Assembly: GCA_001689515.1 (NCBI GenBank)
Contig: LUJR01000023.1
Location: 1-19,311 of the forward strand
Length of the DNA stretch: 19,311 nucleotides
Source: Bacteroidales bacterium M7
Lineage (GTDB): Bacteria; Bacteroidota; Bacteroidia; Bacteroidales; Muribaculaceae
Direction of reading: 5' to 3'
Of this stretch, positions 1-6,799 are shown piece by piece. The position numbers were made by a program, and so were the translations under genes. The notes below the pieces were generated by a model. It did no database searches and was not told the origin of the DNA. It saw only the letters and a list, made by a program, of their open reading frames with translations. Each line of letters starts with the position of its first letter. Positions within the stretch are counted from its first letter, which is position 1.

Positions 1-67
1 GGTGGATCCGTCCATAATTATAAGTTATCATTGGTTGATAATGCAAATATATGTAATAGGATTAGAC

Positions 68-110
68 TAACCAAATTTTACGCTCTTGCAAAGAAAGTAA
101 AATTTGGTTA
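68..110. repeat. Perfect 14-bp inverted repeat (possible hairpin)
   Basis: The arms 68-81 (TAACCAAATTTTAC) and 97-110 (GTAAAATTTGGTTA) are exact reverse complements with a 15-nt spacer. A smaller palindrome, TTATCA-N5-TGATAA, lies just upstream at 25-41. The pair sits directly before the decayed acetyltransferase gene that starts at 123. It could be an old terminator, an operator region or the end of a small mobile element; nothing in the sequence decides between these. Confidence 0.6.
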
Positions 111-122
111 TCATAAACTGGA

Positions 123-431
123 ATGAGAGAACTCAAATCTGAGGAGACTACAAGAGGGTATGCTTTTGAGATGTGGATGAGACCCCATTGTCCATGGCGA
201 CTTTGTTTCGGACTCTGATGTTTCCATGGTTGCGATGGTCTGGTTCAATACGAAATCGATATAGCTGTGGATATGTACAGCGGTGTATCAACAATCCCTT
301 ATTATTATGGTAAGATACCGCAAGAGTTGGGTCACGACCACTCTTACGGTATCATTTCATCTCACGCAGATGGCGGGGCGCATATCGCGTGTCTTATCGA
401 CTTGCTCCAGAGGGAAATAAACGACCCATGA
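123..431 (+). pseudogene. Decayed CatA-like O-acetyltransferase (frameshift plus internal deletion)
   Basis: The reading frame opened at 123 gives MRELKSEETTRGYAFEMWM, which resembles the N-terminus of the CatA-like (chloramphenicol acetyltransferase-like) acyltransferases of gut bacteria. After a C-run at 183-186 the similarity continues one frame over (185-217: PLSMATLFRTL, compared with the family's pattern P-x-P-M-V-T-x-x-K-T-L). The original frame stops at 216-218. From 219 the first frame is open again and reads a C-terminal portion with LVQYEIDIAVDMYSG and HADGGAHIA, the latter near where the family's catalytic HHxxxDG motif lies, ending QREINDP at the TGA of 429-431. An intact member is about 210 residues; here only about 100 codons remain, so roughly the middle half is missing. 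The family assignment comes from remembered motifs and needs a search. The next gene is convergent, 7 bases away. Confidence 0.5.
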
Positions 432-438
432 GTGAAGT

Positions 439-633
439 TCAAGCGTCTGCCTTGGCGGCTTTGCGATAGCCGAGATAGAACTTGAAGCATGTGGCGTAGA
501 TCACTACGGCTCCAAGCACTTCCCACCATGCGGTATCGCCTCCAGCAAAGAAATCAAAGGCTCTGGCAACGATAACTCCTAAGCCAATGACGCTCATGGT
601 GAGGAATATGTTACGTTTTATGCGATTGCTCAT
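439..633 (-). CDS. Small two-helix membrane protein, unknown function
   Basis: This 64-residue protein begins with a basic stretch (MSNRIKRN). It then has a hydrophobic segment at about residues 9-29, a short loop with GGDTAWW, a second hydrophobic segment at about 36-56, and a basic tail (YRKAAKADA). The layout predicts a small inner-membrane hairpin protein. Its start codon lies 4 bases after the stop of the META-domain lipoprotein gene on the same strand, so the two are probably co-transcribed and the lipoprotein gene is first. I do not recognise a named family and assign no function. Confidence 0.7.
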   Translation of the reverse strand: MSNRIKRNIFLTMSVIGLGVIVARAFDFFAGGDTAWWEVLGAVVIYATCFKFYLGYRKAAKADA

Positions 634-637
634 CGGA

Positions 638-1147
638 CTATTTTACGGCGCATTTCACCTCCTCGGGAGCTTTGCGGAGTACGATGTACTTGCTCGACGG
701 AGTGTTGAGACGGACGATGGAATCGTTTTCAAAATCGATTGAGTTGACTTCCGGGAGCACCTGCTTGAGGAGGTCTTCGACCATCATGTTGTCACACGCC
801 ATCTCGGTGCAGAATGTATCGTCGCCGAATTTCAGCGAGTCTCCAGCGGCTATATAGCTGCCTCCTATCGTGTTGCAGTTGGTGTTGGCTGAGAATGTGC
901 TGTCGGGGCGGAAAGTGATGTATTGCTTTACATCAGGAGCTATCTCTTCCGGACGAGCATTGAGGGTATCGCTTACTACGACGTTTTCGATATACCAGCA
1001 GCCCATGATGGAGTTACCAGTGCGTGTGGTAGCTGCGGTGGTGGAATCAGCGGCAGTCGCTTCAGCTTCGTTGTTTGTGGATTTACTTGAACAAGCTGCC
1101 ATAATGATGGCTGTAGCAGCTGCAAGGGTCAAAAAGATTGGCTTCAT
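638..1147 (-). CDS. META-domain lipoprotein
   Basis: The 169-residue product has a lipoprotein signal peptide ending in the lipobox IMAAC (Cys19), followed by a Ser/Thr/Ala-rich linker to about residue 44. The rest is one META domain (relatives of E. coli HslJ), with the marks GCWYIENV, TFRPDSTFSANTNCNTIGGSY and CTEMACDNM, about 120 residues long. It is expected to be anchored in the outer or inner membrane facing the periplasm. META proteins are linked to stress and heat-shock resistance, but the molecular role is poorly known. It is the first gene of a two-gene minus-strand unit with the 64-residue membrane protein. A second, longer META lipoprotein lies at 14975-15856. Confidence 0.85.
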   Translation of the reverse strand: MKPIFLTLAAATAIIMAACSSKSTNNEAEATAADSTTAATTRTGNSIMGCWYIENVVVSDTLNARPEEIAPDVKQYITFRPDSTFSANTNCNTIGGSYIAAGDSLKFGDDTFCTEMACDNMMVEDLLKQVLPEVNSIDFENDSIVRLNTPSSKYIVLRKAPEEVKCAVK

Positions 1148-1202
1148 GTCTCTAAAAATCTTATTAGGTATTATAAGCTCATAATAGGGTATTGCAAAAC
1201 CT

Positions 1203-1234
1203 CAAATTTAGCAAACCATGTAGGGACATGCCAT
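1203..1234 (-). promoter_or_regulatory. Candidate promoter of the META lipoprotein unit
   Basis: On the minus strand the -7 element TAAATTTG (1203-1210) matches the Bacteroidetes consensus TAnnTTTG. Twenty bases upstream lies ATGG (1231-1234), a weak match to the -33 TTTG. Transcription would start near 1199, about 50 bases before the ATG at 1147. The -33 element falls inside a REP-like repeat (1219-1242). The -33 match is poor, so confidence is limited. Confidence 0.35.
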
Positions 1235-1242
1235 GGCATGTC
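1219..1242 (+). repeat. REP-like palindrome with 5' GTAG (copy 1)
   Basis: The core GACATGCCATGGCATGTC at 1225-1242 is a perfect 18-bp palindrome preceded by TGTAGG, so a GTAG tetranucleotide (1220-1223) sits next to the hairpin. An exact 24-bp copy in opposite orientation lies at 1285-1308, and a copy with one change lies at 19002-19025. A GTAG followed by a hairpin is the layout of REP elements acted on by REP-associated tyrosine transposases (RAYTs). No such transposase is in this window. Confidence 0.75.
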
Positions 1243-1284
1243 TGAAAGGGCTATTATATCAGCTGATTTACGCAAGACAAGGCT

Positions 1285-1308
1285 GACATGCCATGGCATG
1301 TCCCTACA
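1285..1308 (-). repeat. REP-like palindrome with 5' GTAG (copy 2, inverted)
   Basis: This is the exact reverse complement of the 24-bp element at 1219-1242, 42 bases away, so the two copies form an inverted pair like a BIME (bacterial interspersed mosaic element). The pair lies between the META lipoprotein unit and the tRNA-His terminator. Confidence 0.75.
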
Positions 1309-1340
1309 AATTGATGGATTGCCAGCTCTGCAACACCATC

Positions 1341-1378
1341 TAAAAGAAGCGGGAGATTTCGGATTTGAAATCTCCCGC
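1341..1378 (-). terminator. Rho-independent terminator after tRNA-His
   Basis: Read on the minus strand, GCGGGAGATTTC (1378-1367) pairs perfectly with GAAATCTCCCGC (1360-1349) across a 6-nt loop and is followed by TTCTTTTA (1348-1341). The hairpin begins 5 bases past the encoded CCA of tRNA-His, so it most likely ends that transcript. Confidence 0.8.
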
Positions 1379-1382
1379 CTGT

Positions 1383-1460
<78 letters not shown>

Positions 1461-1474
1461 ATTTTAAGGTGCTG

Positions 1475-1506
1475 CAAAGGTAGCACCTTTTTTCGGTCTG
1501 TGCAAG
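1475..1506 (-). promoter_or_regulatory. Promoter of tRNA-His
   Basis: On the minus strand TACCTTTG (1482-1475) fits the Bacteroidetes -7 consensus TAnnTTTG. CTTG (1506-1503) lies 20 bases upstream as a -33 element. The predicted start, near 1471, is about 10 bases before the tRNA 5' end, which suits a stable-RNA gene. The -7 element lies in the loop of a small inverted repeat (AAGGTGCT at 1466-1473, AGCACCTT at 1482-1489). Confidence 0.6.
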
Positions 1507-1568
1507 CATTTCGGACGATTTTTAATCAAACCGCTGTTATTTTGCATATCGACGGGACAATTTCGTTG

Positions 1569-2456
1569 TCAATTTTTGGGATAGACGTCTCCACGAGCGG
1601 CGAGCAGAGTATTCTGCATCAGCGAGCAGATGGTCATCGGACCTACTCCGCCTGGGACGGGGGTGATGTAGGAACACTTGGGAGCCACATTGTCAAAGTC
1701 CACATCGCCACGCAGACGGAAACCGCTCTTCTTGGTGGCATCGGGGACGCGGGTGGTGCCTACATCGATGATGGCAGCACCATCCTTCACCATGTCGGCG
1801 GTGACAAAGCCCGGGCTGCCGAGGGCAGCGATAATGATGTCAGCCTCGCGACATATCTCCTTAAGGTCACGGGTAGCACTGTGACACACAGTGACAGTCG
1901 CATCACCGGGTACACGCTTCTGCATCATCAACGAAGCTACCGGCTTGCCCACGATATTGCTGCGTCCAAGCACCACGCAGCGCGCGCCTTTTGTGGGAAT
2001 GTCATATCTGCCAAGCAGCTCCATGATGCCAGCCGGAGTGGCTGACAGGAAGCACGGCAGACCGATAGACATGCGGCCTACATTGATGGGATGGAAGCCG
2101 TCGACATCCTTGCGGTAGTCTATCGCTTCGATTATGCGTTGCTCGGATATATGGCGCGGCAGAGGGAGCTGGACTATGAAACCGTCCACATCGTCATCGG
2201 CATTGAGCTTGGCGATAGTGTCAAGAAGCTGCAGCTCAGTCACATCATCCTCGAAGCGGATGAGAGTGGACTTGAAGCCGCACTGCTCACATGCCTTCAC
2301 CTTGTGAGCCACGTAGGTTTCGCTGCCTCCGTCGTGACCGACGAGGATGGCTGCCAGATGGGGGCGCTTCATGCCCTTGTCGAGCATAGCGGTCACCTGC
2401 TCGGAAATCTCACGCTTGATGTCGTCGGAGATTTTTTTGCCGTCAATGAGTTGCAT
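1569..2456 (-). CDS. folD: Bifunctional methylenetetrahydrofolate dehydrogenase/cyclohydrolase
   Basis: FolD interconverts 5,10-methylene-THF and 10-formyl-THF (NADP-dependent dehydrogenase plus cyclohydrolase) in the cytoplasm, supplying one-carbon units. The 295 residues are the normal length. The family marks are in place: SETYVAHKVKACEQCG with Tyr48 and catalytic Lys52, VQLPLP (95-100) with Gln96, KDVDGFHPINVG (116-127), the Rossmann motif GRSNIVGKP (164-172) and PVPGGVGPMT (266-275). The start codon lies 33 bases after the ffh stop on the same strand, so folD is probably the last gene of the panC-panD-ffh-folD operon. No Shine-Dalgarno sequence is visible, as is usual in this phylum. Confidence 0.97.
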   Translation of the reverse strand: MQLIDGKKISDDIKREISEQVTAMLDKGMKRPHLAAILVGHDGGSETYVAHKVKACEQCGFKSTLIRFEDDVTELQLLDTIAKLNADDDVDGFIVQLPLPRHISEQRIIEAIDYRKDVDGFHPINVGRMSIGLPCFLSATPAGIMELLGRYDIPTKGARCVVLGRSNIVGKPVASLMMQKRVPGDATVTVCHSATRDLKEICREADIIIAALGSPGFVTADMVKDGAAIIDVGTTRVPDATKKSGFRLRGDVDFDNVAPKCSYITPVPGGVGPMTICSLMQNTLLAARGDVYPKN

Positions 2457-2489
2457 ATCTTATACTTGTCTTAAAGATTGTCTATAAAA

Positions 2490-3821
2490 TTATCGGCGTC
2501 GCATGTTGCGCATCATCGCCATGGGATTTTTCTTGGCTCCCTGCACGAGCTTCATCATCTTGCGGGCTTCGTCAAACTGCTTGATCAGTCGGTTGACCTC
2601 GGCGACGGTGGTGCCGGACCCCTTGGCTATGCGCTGGCGTCGGCTTGCGTTGATGATTTCAGGGCGCGTCCGCTCCTCGATGGTCATGGAGCGTATGATA
2701 GCCTCGACTCCCTTGAAAGCGTTATCGTCGATATCCATGTCCTTGATGGCTTTGCCCACACCGGGAATCATGGATGCCAGATCCTTGAGGTTGCCCATCT
2801 TCTTGATCTGCTGTATCTGCTTGAGGAAGTCATCAAAGTTAAACTGGTTGCGCGCCAACTTGCGCTCCAGCTCCATAGCCTCCTTCTCATCGTAAGCCTG
2901 CTGCGCACGCTCGACGAGCGACACGATGTCGCCCATGCCGAGGATACGGTCAGCCATACGCTCGGGGTGGAACTGGTCGATGGCTTCAAGCTTCTCGCCC
3001 GTGCCGACAAACTTGATAGGCTTGGTGACCACAGTGCGGATAGAGAGCGCCGCACCGCCGCGGTTGTCGGCATCAAGCTTCGTCAGCACCACGCCATCAA
3101 AATCCAGACGGTCGTTAAACTCTTTGGCAGTGTTGACAGCATCCTGACCGGTCATCGAGTCGACCACGAAGAGAGTCTCCTGAGGCTTGATGGCTTTCTT
3201 GATCGCCTCTATCTCGCGCATCATCTCCTCGTCTACCGCCAGACGTCCGGCAGTATCGACAATCACGAGGTCAAGGTGGTTATGCTTGGCATATGCTATG
3301 GCATCCTGAGCGATTTTAACCGGATCCTTGACACCTTCCTGTGTATAGACAGGCACATCTATCTGCTCGCCGAGCACCTTGAGCTGGTCGATGGCGGCAG
3401 GGCGGTACACGTCACATGCCACGAGAAGCGGGCGGCGACCCTGCTCGCTCTTGAGCTTCTTCGCCAGTTTGCCCGAGAAAGTAGTCTTACCCGAGCCCTG
3501 GAGACCCGACATAAGTATCACCGTAGGATTACCCGACAGGTTGAGTTTCGCAGCCTCAGAGCCCATCAGAGCTGCCAGTTCGTCATGGACTATCTTGACC
3601 ATGAGCTCCTGGGGCTTGACGGCATTGATTACGTTCTGTCCCAGAGCCTTCTGCTTCACAGTGTCGGTAAATGACTTGGCGACCTTATAGTTGACATCGG
3701 CATCAAGGAGAGCGCGGCGCACATCCTTGAGGGTTTCTGCCACATTGATTTCGGTAATCTTGCCTTGACCTTTGAGTATCTTGAAGCTGCGTTCAAGTCG
3801 TTCGCTTAGGTTTTCAAACAT
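2490..3821 (-). CDS. ffh: Signal recognition particle protein Ffh
   Basis: Ffh is the SRP54-type GTPase that binds signal sequences of nascent membrane proteins together with 4.5S RNA and delivers ribosomes to FtsY. The 443 residues contain the helical N domain (1-90), the G domain with P-loop GLQGSGKTT (106-114), DTAGR (189-193) and TKLD (247-250), and a methionine-rich M domain (about 320-443) ending KKNPMAMMRNMRRR. Length and domain order are standard. It lies 32 bases after panD and 33 bases before folD, all on the minus strand. Confidence 0.97.
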   Translation of the reverse strand: MFENLSERLERSFKILKGQGKITEINVAETLKDVRRALLDADVNYKVAKSFTDTVKQKALGQNVINAVKPQELMVKIVHDELAALMGSEAAKLNLSGNPTVILMSGLQGSGKTTFSGKLAKKLKSEQGRRPLLVACDVYRPAAIDQLKVLGEQIDVPVYTQEGVKDPVKIAQDAIAYAKHNHLDLVIVDTAGRLAVDEEMMREIEAIKKAIKPQETLFVVDSMTGQDAVNTAKEFNDRLDFDGVVLTKLDADNRGGAALSIRTVVTKPIKFVGTGEKLEAIDQFHPERMADRILGMGDIVSLVERAQQAYDEKEAMELERKLARNQFNFDDFLKQIQQIKKMGNLKDLASMIPGVGKAIKDMDIDDNAFKGVEAIIRSMTIEERTRPEIINASRRQRIAKGSGTTVAEVNRLIKQFDEARKMMKLVQGAKKNPMAMMRNMRRR

Positions 3822-3853
3822 ATCGGTATGGGGTGTGTCGGTGAGGAGTTTTG

Positions 3854-4210
3854 TTATGAAAGTAGACGGTTGGTAGAGGTGTCGGGAAATACGACCCGCG
3901 GCTTGAATGTCTTTGCTTCGTCATAAGGCATCGTGGCATACGCCATGATGATGACGATGTCGCCGGGCTGCACCTTGCGGGCAGCCGCGCCGTTGAGGCA
4001 TATCATGCCCGAGCCGCGCTCGCCACAGATGGCGTAAGTGTCGAAGCGTTCGCCATTGTTGTTGTCAACGATGTAGACACGTTCGCCCGGCAGTATGTCG
4101 GCTGCATCCATAAGATCCTGGTCTATAGTGATGCTGCCTATGTAATCGAGGTTGCTCTCAGTGACTGTAACGCGGTGAATCTTGCTTTTCACCATTTCAA
4201 CTTGCATCAT
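3854..4210 (-). CDS. panD: Aspartate 1-decarboxylase (pyruvoyl enzyme)
   Basis: PanD converts L-aspartate to beta-alanine for pantothenate synthesis. It is made as a proenzyme that cleaves itself. The cleavage motif Y-I-G-S is present at residues 23-26, so Ser26 would become the pyruvoyl group of the large subunit. Other family marks are KSKIHRVTVTE (8-18), GERVYIVDNNNGERFDTYAI, and NGAAARKVQPGDIVIIMAY. The length, 118 residues, is typical. The gene follows panC by 63 bases, so the beta-alanine-making and beta-alanine-using steps are encoded side by side. The start could be Met1, Met2 or Met6; the first gives the length listed. Confidence 0.95.
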   Translation of the reverse strand: MMQVEMVKSKIHRVTVTESNLDYIGSITIDQDLMDAADILPGERVYIVDNNNGERFDTYAICGERGSGMICLNGAAARKVQPGDIVIIMAYATMPYDEAKTFKPRVVFPDTSTNRLLS

Positions 4211-4273
4211 AGAGATATCTGGAGTGGGGAGAGGGTGGTATGCTGTAGTGTGGTTATGGTATTTAGAGGGTAT

Positions 4274-5116
4274 TTAGTAGCGGATATTGTCGATCAGGCG
4301 CACATCGCCCACGAATACGGTGATACAGCCCACAGGCTCCGACGTCTCGCTCCAGTCATGTATCGGCTGCATGGTCTTGCCGTCGACAATCTGATAATAT
4401 TCCACACGCGTGTAGGGAAACGAGTCTATGGTGTCGATGACGTAACGGCAGGTCTCGTCGACAGTGTGGTCCTTCGCCCAGCTGAGGCTCTCGGCGAGGG
4501 TGCGGTGGATGACAGGAGCCACGGCGCGCTCTTCCTCGCTAAGCCGCACGTTGCGGCTGCTCATGGCGAGTCCGTCGGCTTCGCGGATTATGGGGCACGG
4601 CACGATCTCTATGTCGGTCATACCCTCTATCTCTGCCATGCGGCGTATCACTGCGATCTGCTGGAAGTCTTTTTCGCCGAAATAAGCGCGTGTCGGACGC
4701 ACGTAGTCAAACAGGCGGCTCACTATCTGCGCCACTCCGTTGAAATGTCCCGGGCGCATCGCGCCTTCCATCACTTCGGCTACTGGACCGAGGTCAAAGA
4801 CACGTTCGTCTTTCTCGGGGTATATTTCTGCCACCTCCGGAGCAAACACCACATCGACACCCTTTGCTTCAAGCATGGCGCAATCGGCATCGAGAGTACG
4901 GGGATATGTGGCAAGATCCTGAGGATTGTTGAACTGTGTGGGATTGACAAACACGCTGACCACCACTACATCGTTTTCGCGACGTGCGCGGTCAACAAGC
5001 GAACCATGGCCGGCATGGAGCGCTCCCATCGTAGGCACGAGTCCTACCGAACGCCCCTGCTCGCGGAGCGAGTCAAGACGGCTGCGCAGCCCGGCGACTG
5101 TCTTAATGATTTCCAT
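4274..5116 (-). CDS. panC: Pantothenate synthetase (pantoate-beta-alanine ligase)
   Basis: PanC joins pantoate and beta-alanine with ATP through a pantoyl-adenylate. The 280 residues carry the nucleotidyltransferase signature HAGH (34-37), FVNPTQF (56-62), RPGHFNGV (121-128), FGEKDFQQ (146-153) and MSSRN (185-189). The frame is open to an ATG at 5227, but I choose the ATG at 5116. It matches the usual MEIIKT-type start of the family, and the promoter found at 5149-5180 lies downstream of the longer start. It is the first gene of the panC-panD-ffh-folD operon and is divergent from the response regulator. Confidence 0.95.
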   Translation of the reverse strand: MEIIKTVAGLRSRLDSLREQGRSVGLVPTMGALHAGHGSLVDRARRENDVVVVSVFVNPTQFNNPQDLATYPRTLDADCAMLEAKGVDVVFAPEVAEIYPEKDERVFDLGPVAEVMEGAMRPGHFNGVAQIVSRLFDYVRPTRAYFGEKDFQQIAVIRRMAEIEGMTDIEIVPCPIIREADGLAMSSRNVRLSEEERAVAPVIHRTLAESLSWAKDHTVDETCRYVIDTIDSFPYTRVEYYQIVDGKTMQPIHDWSETSEPVGCITVFVGDVRLIDNIRY

Positions 5117-5148
5117 TGTTGCTATGTTGCTTAAGCTATATCGGACGG

Positions 5149-5180
5149 CAAATTTACGAAACATTCCGTTGATAGCCAAA
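5149..5180 (-). promoter_or_regulatory. Promoter of the panC-panD-ffh-folD operon
   Basis: On the minus strand TTTG (5180-5177), a 20-base spacer and TAAATTTG (5156-5149) match both elements of the Bacteroidetes sigma-ABfr promoter (-33 TTTG, -7 TAnnTTTG) exactly. Transcription should start near 5145, giving a leader of about 29 bases before the panC ATG at 5116. Confidence 0.75.
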
Positions 5181-5355
5181 TCACTAATCAGGATGAAAGA
5201 TATATGAACCTGTGGACGCATTTTCACGTATCAACCCAACATGAAAGGGAATCAACAACCAGGATATAATTAATATCAGTGTATAATTAATATAGGTGTC
5301 ATAGGTTACTAATTGTGCAGAAGTGTTAATTTACATTACATTGTGGTTACAACAT

Positions 5356-5386
5356 TTTGTATCTTTTAGCACATTGTTTAGATTTG
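5356..5386 (+). promoter_or_regulatory. Promoter of the response regulator gene
   Basis: TTTG (5356-5359), a 19-base spacer and TAGATTTG (5379-5386) match the Bacteroidetes promoter consensus exactly. The predicted start, near 5390, is only about 3 bases before the ATG at 5393, so the mRNA would have almost no leader. The region 5228-5355 is AT-rich and holds no gene. Confidence 0.65.
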
Positions 5387-5392
5387 TACTGC

Positions 5393-6130
5393 ATGAATTC
5401 CGAAAGCGATACAAACCTCATCAGACCAAAATCCCATCAAGTAGTCATCGTTGACAGCGACACTGCCATCACCAGCCTTATCAAACTCAACCTTGAAGAT
5501 GAAGGCTACGGGGTATGCACGTTTGCCAACGCCGAAGATGCACTGGATGCCGATTTCACCTATACCGACCTCGTAATCACGGAGGTTATATTAGGCGAAA
5601 TCAACGGTCTCATGCTTACAGGAATGCTGAAATCAGGCGACGCCACCGCGCATATTCCGGTCATAATATGCACCACCATGGACAGCGAGGACGATATCGT
5701 GAAAGGATTTGATGCTGGCGCGGATGATTATATATTAAAGCCATTCTCCCTACGCGAAATGATGGCACGCATAAAATCCGTGCTGCGCCGCCACAACATG
5801 TCAGCACGCAAGCCCTACCAGCCTGCCGCTGTGTCATCCACCGTCAGCTATAAAGGCTTGTCTGTCGACACGACTTCACGTAATGTCACGATAGACGGTC
5901 AGCAGATAGCCTTGACACGCACTGAGCTGATGTTGCTCAACGCCCTGATCAGCAAGCCCGGACACTTCTACAACCATCGCGACCTCTACCGCATCGTGTG
6001 GAACAAGGACGGCGATGCATCATCACGCGCCTTGGACGTCAGCGTGTCACGCCTGCGCAAGAAGCTCGGAGAATATGCTTCGCACATAGTCAACCGTTCG
6101 GGCATAGGCTACGGCTTCGTCGAAAAATAA
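5393..6130 (+). CDS. Atypical OmpR/PhoB-type response regulator (Asp to Glu at phosphorylation site)
   Basis: The 245 residues form a receiver domain (about 15-135) and a winged-helix DNA-binding domain (about 150-245) ending in the usual RALDVSVSRLRKKL and GIGYGF segments. The receiver keeps Asp21, Thr94 and Lys116 (DDYILKPF). The phospho-acceptor position at the end of strand 3, normally Asp in a pattern such as DLVLLDVMLP, reads DLVITEVIL, so it is Glu64. The second acidic metal-site residue is Ser22 (VDSD instead of VDDE). By analogy with Asp-to-Glu mutants it may act without phosphorylation; this is an inference. No histidine kinase is nearby. A longer frame opens at 5357, but the promoter at 5356-5386 favours the ATG at 5393. 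rnhB follows after 37 bases. Confidence 0.9.
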   Translation: MNSESDTNLIRPKSHQVVIVDSDTAITSLIKLNLEDEGYGVCTFANAEDALDADFTYTDLVITEVILGEINGLMLTGMLKSGDATAHIPVIICTTMDSEDDIVKGFDAGADDYILKPFSLREMMARIKSVLRRHNMSARKPYQPAAVSSTVSYKGLSVDTTSRNVTIDGQQIALTRTELMLLNALISKPGHFYNHRDLYRIVWNKDGDASSRALDVSVSRLRKKLGEYASHIVNRSGIGYGFVEK

Positions 6131-6167
6131 ACCGGCTTACCACCACAACCCACTTTAACGGTATCTC

Positions 6168-6794
6168 GTGAGACCCCGCACTGACCGACAGCCGCTACCG
6201 CCACGCCTTGACATAGACAAACTTGAGGCAGGATGTGACGAAGCAGGCAGAGGATGCCTGGCGGGTCCCGTAGTGGCAGCCGCCGTGATACTCCCGGCAG
6301 ACTTTTCCCATCCGCTCATCAATGACTCCAAACAGCTCTCTGAGGCTCGCCGCGAAGAGCTGAGAGAGCTTATCATAAAGGAGGCTACGGCATGGGCTAT
6401 AGGCATATGTTCACCACAGGAAATAGATGAAATCAATATCCTCAACGCCTCCATCCTCGCCATGCACAAAGCCCTTGACAAGCTCCCGGTCACTCCGGAA
6501 GCAATCATAGTGGACGGCAACCGCTTCAAACCCTACCACGACATCCCCTCTGCAACCATCATCAAAGGGGACGGCAAATATGCCAACATAGCAGCTGCAT
6601 CCATACTTGCCAAGACCGAGCGTGACCACCTGATGGACGCTTTAGCCCGCGAATACCCCCACTACGGCTGGGAGTCCAACAAAGGATATCCCACCAAAGC
6701 CCACCGCGAAGCCATCAGAGCCTACGGCCCCACCCCTCTCCATCGTATGTCGTTCACTCTGCTGCCTCCCGAGCAACTGACACTTGACATCTGA
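6168..6794 (+). CDS. rnhB: Ribonuclease HII
   Basis: RNase HII cuts the RNA strand of RNA-DNA hybrids and removes ribonucleotides misinserted in DNA. The 208-residue protein has the signature GCDEAGRGCLAGPVVAAAV with catalytic Asp24 and Glu25, NDSKQLS (52-58), VDG with Asp116, and KGDGKYANIAAASILAKTERD (in two parts, 133-139 and 140-153). The GWESNKGYPTKAHREAI segment near the C-terminus is also typical. It lies 37 bases after the response regulator and 5 bases before the next membrane protein gene, so the three are probably one transcript. Confidence 0.96.
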   Translation: MRPRTDRQPLPPRLDIDKLEAGCDEAGRGCLAGPVVAAAVILPADFSHPLINDSKQLSEARREELRELIIKEATAWAIGICSPQEIDEINILNASILAMHKALDKLPVTPEAIIVDGNRFKPYHDIPSATIIKGDGKYANIAAASILAKTERDHLMDALAREYPHYGWESNKGYPTKAHREAIRAYGPTPLHRMSFTLLPPEQLTLDI

Positions 6795-6799
6795 ACAGC

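Noticed and set aside
1466..1494. Plus-strand hairpin followed by six T (AAGGTGCT/AGCACCTT)
   Set aside because: It looks like a plus-strand terminator, but no plus-strand gene ends here. It is better explained as part of the tRNA-His promoter region.
2478..3674. Long open frame (398 codons) on the plus strand
   Set aside because: It lies entirely antisense to ffh, whose GTPase motifs are complete, and its His/Leu/Asp-rich product has no family marks.
4175..5134. Long open frame (319 codons) on the plus strand
   Set aside because: It is antisense to panC and panD, which are well supported; the frame is a by-product of their codon use.
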